Positions 4,131 to 6,588 of a DNA stretch of 6,588 bases are shown piece after piece (within the stretch, counting starts at the first letter, position 1; the number at the start of each line of letters is the position of its first letter). The notes under the pieces are model-generated. The model was not told where the DNA came from and did not search any database. It saw only the letters and a program-made list of their open reading frames with translations. The DNA lies in NCBI GenBank assembly GCA_047619485.1, contig JBLHKE010000446.1, positions 1 through 6,588 of the forward strand. Reading direction: 5' to 3'. Made by a program: the position numbers and the translations under genes. This DNA comes from JBLHKE01 sp047619485 (GTDB lineage: Bacteria > Verrucomicrobiota > Verrucomicrobiia > Verrucomicrobiales > DEV007).

Positions 4131-5942
4131 TCAGATCGTCATCTTTTTAATCCCGCCGGGATTCTTTTCTAGTCCGAGTACTTCGTAGACGTTTTTCAAT
4201 GCTTCTTCCGGCGCTGTCGATTTGCGCACGTGCATCGTCCGCCCGTCTTTTTGCTGGAAGGTGACGGTGACGCGCTGCTGGGTTTCGAGGACCTCGCGCA
4301 GCGTTTTCCAGCTCTCGTTCGTCCCGCGCTCTTTGAGTTTGCGGCGGATGGTCTGCACGGCCTGGTAGGCGAGGACGGTGATGAAGAGATGGCCGTCGCA
4401 GCGGTCCTCTTTGTGATGGTAGACGGGGCGCAGTCCGAGCTCGCTTTTCAGGCTCCGGAATACGGCTTCGAGATCGGTGAGCATGGTGTAGGTGCGCCAG
4501 AGTTTTTCGTCGGCCCAACCTGTCTGATTGCACCTCAAGGTGTAGACGCCGGGGTGGCTGTGCTTGCTGTTTTGCACGGGTTCGAAACTCCACCGGATGG
4601 CGGTGACAGTGTCTTGTTTGTCGTCGAGGTCTAGTTCGATCCGGTAGTGCTGGCCGACTCTCTGGTAGCGTTGTTTTAAACGGCCCAGGCGCTCGTTGAT
4701 CTTGTCTCGTTTTTTGGTGCAGTGTGGTTTTGTTAGACCTGCTGCTAGCTTCCCGAGTTCCGCTTCGAACTTCTGCCGGAAGCTCTCGTTGATCGCGCTG
4801 TCTTTCTCGGCGCGCTGCTCGGAGTGGCAGCGGAGTTTTATCTCGTCGTCGCTGTTCCCCGGGTCGCGCTGGAGCCAGATCTGATGGCCTGTGGCTGACT
4901 CGATGCTGCTGGCTTTCTCGCGGTCGAACTCGCGTTTCCTCTCGCGGCTGACGGCGAGGTATTTGTAGCCTTCTCCGGCTAGCCACTGGAGGTTCTCTTC
5001 GCTGGCGATGCCTGCATCCATGATGATGAGGGCCCCTTTGGGCGCGCCTAGTGTTTTGAGTATTTCCTCCAGGGTGCCGGCTTCGGAGACGTTGCCCTCG
5101 AAGGTTTCCGAGTGGCGGACGAAGCCGCTGGCGTCGAGGGCGAGGCCGAGGGTGACTAGCGGGCAGTCGCTGCGTTTCTCTTTGGATCGCCCGCGTTTGG
5201 CTTTTGGATTGGCGTCGGCTCCCCCTTCAAAATAGGTGTTTGTCAGGTCGTAGAGGGTGATGGTCGGGGTGAAGCCGAAGAGGCTCTGGGCGTTTTCGAA
5301 CAGGCGCTCCTCGATGAGTGATTTGTGTTTGAGCAGGAGGTCGGAGGCGCGGTAGAGCTGCATGGCGGGCATGGCTTGGAAATCGAACGCGAGCAGCTCC
5401 CCGAGCGCGCTCTTGTCTTGCAGCCAGCGGTGGGTGGCGAGCTCGCTGGCGGGTGCACACATGCGGCCGATGATGTTGCCGAGCGCGGCTGATTTCTGGC
5501 GACCGTTGAGGCCGGCCGCGTCGAGGATGCCGGGCAGCCCGAGTTCGTTGAGGGCCTCGAGCGACGCGTGTTCGGCGCCGACTGATCGCGGCTTGATGAG
5601 TCCGATCGAATTGACATCGATCTCTTGGAAATCTTTCGTCTGTGGCGGTTCGGATGCCGGGGTGCTGCCGGCCCTGAGGGCGAGGATCTGGGCGTAGATG
5701 TGTTGGGCTTTTTGCTCGACGGATTTATCGAGGGGGAAGAGAGGGTTCTCGCCGTCGAGGATCTGGTCGATGCGGGAGCAGAGGTCGGGCCAGAGTTCGC
5801 GGGGGATATCGAAGTTGCGACCGAGGTTGAGCACGGTGCGCTGGGAGACTCTTTCGCCGACGCGTCTGGATTCGACGAGCCGGTAGGTGAAATAGGCTTT
5901 GCCGGATGCGGAAGCGTTGGTTTTGGTCTGGCGGATGAACAT
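4131..5942 (-). CDS. IS1634-family DDE transposase
   Basis: A full-length 603-residue cut-and-paste transposase of the IS1634 branch of the IS4 superfamily. The N-terminus MFIRQTK...AYFTYRLVESRRVG...QRTVLNLGR (residues 1-42) is the family's hallmark. The catalytic acids are visible: Asp232 in TLYDLTNTYFEG, Asp309 in LIIMDAGIASEENL and a candidate Glu501 in FRSLKSELGLRPVYH; a typical ...HLFITVLAYQAVQTIRRKL segment follows. A long insertion between the second Asp and the Glu (about 330-480) with basic, coiled-coil-like helices is normal for the family. I chose ATG 5942 because it opens the conserved MFIRQTK; a TTG 36 bases upstream would only add residues without similarity. There is no internal stop or frameshift, so the gene looks functional and the insertion recent. 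It is the only complete gene in the element. Confidence 0.95.
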   Translation of the reverse strand: MFIRQTKTNASASGKAYFTYRLVESRRVGERVSQRTVLNLGRNFDIPRELWPDLCSRIDQILDGENPLFPLDKSVEQKAQHIYAQILALRAGSTPASEPPQTKDFQEIDVNSIGLIKPRSVGAEHASLEALNELGLPGILDAAGLNGRQKSAALGNIIGRMCAPASELATHRWLQDKSALGELLAFDFQAMPAMQLYRASDLLLKHKSLIEERLFENAQSLFGFTPTITLYDLTNTYFEGGADANPKAKRGRSKEKRSDCPLVTLGLALDASGFVRHSETFEGNVSEAGTLEEILKTLGAPKGALIIMDAGIASEENLQWLAGEGYKYLAVSRERKREFDREKASSIESATGHQIWLQRDPGNSDDEIKLRCHSEQRAEKDSAINESFRQKFEAELGKLAAGLTKPHCTKKRDKINERLGRLKQRYQRVGQHYRIELDLDDKQDTVTAIRWSFEPVQNSKHSHPGVYTLRCNQTGWADEKLWRTYTMLTDLEAVFRSLKSELGLRPVYHHKEDRCDGHLFITVLAYQAVQTIRRKLKERGTNESWKTLREVLETQQRVTVTFQQKDGRTMHVRKSTAPEEALKNVYEVLGLEKNPGGIKKMTI

Positions 5943-5980
5943 CGCTGACCAATAAAACAGGGGAAACCCGGGAGTCAAAT

Positions 5981-6007
5981 ATTATAAACTTCTTATGGCA
6001 CTACAAA
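5981..6007 (-). promoter_or_regulatory. Candidate transposase promoter
   Basis: On the minus strand a perfect TATAAT (5986-5981) lies 38 bases upstream of the transposase ATG, with TTTGTA (6007-6002) as a possible -35 box at a short 15-bp spacing. The surrounding margin is strikingly AT-rich compared with the coding parts. The right copy of the 11-bp direct repeat overlaps the spacer and -35, so a protein bound there could control the promoter. Confidence 0.4.
5995..6005 (+). repeat. 11-bp direct repeat, right copy
   Basis: ATGGCACTACA, identical to 4105-4115. It overlaps the candidate transposase promoter. Confidence 0.5.
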
Positions 6008-6507
6008 CGCGTTTTTGGCGATGTATTGAAATTATAATTGGTTGATGGTGAACGATTAATGAATTCTTGAAGGCACGAAAATAGTGTGAAATACCCGAAA
6101 ATGAGCCGATTTTTCCGGCAAATGTCAAAGATGGGCTGGGTGAGTTCCATCCCATCACCGTAGCTGTCGTAGTCCGAATCATTGTCGAGCGGGTCGGTCT
6201 CGCCGGGATCGACCATGCCGTTCGTGTTCGCATCCTCTTCGGCATCTAACAACCCGTCATTGTCATCGTCGCTGTCGCAGACATCGCCCTCACCATCCAG
6301 ATCAGTGTCCGTCTGCAAGGGATTGTGAACGGCGGGGCAATTGTCGATGGCGTCGTCGATCCCATCGCCATCGGCGTCCGCCGCGGCGGCGGCGATCGTC
6401 ATGCCAATACCCAGCACTCCGGCCAGTAGCCCGAGCCGCGAAAGGGAGAGCTTGTCAGTCCTTAGTGAAGGTGAACGGCTTATTACTCCCATCCCCAAGA
6501 TCAGCAT
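6001..6507 (-). pseudogene. Secreted TSP3-repeat protein, truncated by the IS
   Basis: The gene starts at ATG 6507 (an in-frame TTG at 6516 is possible). A basic N-region is followed by a hydrophobic core (LGLLAGVLGIGMTIAAAAA), a signal peptide though with a long, unusual ~24-residue lead; translation could begin later. Thrombospondin type-3 calcium-binding repeats follow at once: DADGDGIDDAIDNCP, then TDTDLDGEGDVCDSDDDNDG, GMVDPGETDPLDNDSDYDSY and GDGMELTQ. The Cys pair (NCP, DVC) and D-x-D-x-DG loops are characteristic. Such repeats bind Ca2+ and serve as rigid linkers in large cell-surface or secreted proteins. Coherent sequence stops at Gln codon 6136-6138; the next codons come from the IS end, which adds 44 unrelated residues (PIFDICRKNRLIF...) up to the TAG at 6001. 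All downstream domains are lost, and they do not reappear left of the element. Confidence 0.8.
6123..6137. repeat. Right terminal inverted repeat of IS1634-type element
   Basis: TGTCAAAGATGGGCT is the partner of 4037-4051 (13 of 15 matches as reverse complement). It coincides with the break in the TSP3 reading frame, which puts the outer edge of the element at 6135 within a base or two. Confidence 0.6.
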
Positions 6508-6527
6508 AGAAATCAATACCAGTCAAT

Positions 6528-6533
6528 ATTGTA
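6528..6533 (-). promoter_or_regulatory. Possible -10 box of the TSP3 gene
   Basis: TACAAT on the minus strand, 20 bases upstream of the ATG at 6507. No convincing -35 hexamer is seen at the right distance, so this is a weak suggestion. The 5' leader would be short, and no clear Shine-Dalgarno is visible. Confidence 0.2.
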
Positions 6534-6588
6534 CCAAAAAAGCATGGAACCTGATTCCGTGAGCTAGTTGCGTGCGCTCGAACTCTTG

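Larger units (their letters stand above)
4039..6135 (-). mobile_element. IS1634-family (IS4 superfamily) insertion sequence
   Basis: About 2.1 kb bounded by imperfect inverted repeats with CCCAT(G/C)TTT(A/G)ACA ends and containing one full-length transposase on the minus strand. Left and right non-coding margins are ~90 and ~190 bp. The right end is fixed independently by the host gene: the TSP3 frame is coherent up to codon 6136-6138 and turns into unrelated sequence at 6135. No clean target-site duplication is visible (left flank ...GACCTAG, right flank CTGGGTG...), and the sequence left of 4039 is not TSP3 coding. So either a deletion or recombination followed insertion, or this copy did not duplicate its target in the usual way; IS1634 itself is known for target duplications of variable and sometimes great length. 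Confidence 0.75.

Noticed and set aside
4147..4986. 279-codon minus-strand frame overlapping the transposase, with other plus-strand frames (4230-4634, 5625-5948) opposite it
   Set aside because: The Arg/Pro-rich and Gly/Glu-rich compositions are typical of shifted frames of the transposase gene, whose own frame is fully coherent.
4116..5994. A shorter IS bounded by the 11-bp direct repeats as target duplication
   Set aside because: The sequences inside the 11-mers show no inverted-repeat ends, while CCCAT...ACA ends further out do, and the TSP3 frame breaks at the outer end.
1..6588. CRISPR array, tRNA, rRNA, toxin-antitoxin or defence system
   Set aside because: No regularly spaced repeats, no cloverleaf or rRNA-like sequence, and no paired small genes or defence domains were seen on either strand.

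Overview
The window looks like an accessory, insertion-riddled stretch of a chromosome from the PVC group (Planctomycetota or Verrucomicrobiota). This is inferred from gene content: a DUF1501 protein, a secreted esterase preceded by an EF-hand, what looks like the tail of a sulfatase, and a secreted thrombospondin type-3 (TSP3) repeat protein. No rRNA or other marker gene is present to settle the phylum.

Layout from left to right. (1) Bases 3-1199 (+) hold most of a DUF1501 gene whose 5' end lies outside the window; a GC-rich hairpin follows the stop. (2) Bases 1300-2195 hold no intact gene. They contain a likely integrase/transposase C-terminal remnant (-), a first copy of a 34-bp dispersed repeat, two hairpins, and the last ~32 codons of a membrane protein (-) that is cut exactly at an IS66-type end. 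(3) Bases 2196-2537 are a decayed IS66-family left end with a tnpA broken by an in-frame TAA; tnpB and tnpC are missing. (4) A second repeat copy in inverted orientation lies at 2545-2578. (5) Bases 2646-3632 (-) encode an intact secreted EF-hand/alpha-beta hydrolase esterase. (6) Bases 3669-3857 (-) hold a sulfatase-like C-terminal tail followed by a good intrinsic terminator, and a third repeat copy lies at 3972-4005. (7) Bases 4039-6135 are an apparently complete IS1634-family element with a full-length DDE transposase (-). It is inserted in, and truncates, the TSP3 gene (-) that starts near 6507.

The only genes that look intact are the esterase and the IS1634-type transposase; the DUF1501 gene is complete at its 3' end. 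The genes that can be read fit a secreted, sulfated-polysaccharide-degrading lifestyle (sulfatase plus carbohydrate esterase), but they do not form an intact operon. I found no defence system, CRISPR array, tRNA or other complete novel system. The most original observation is the three-copy repeat (A, B and C) lying at boundaries between gene fragments; the best supported is the nested series of insertion and truncation events.
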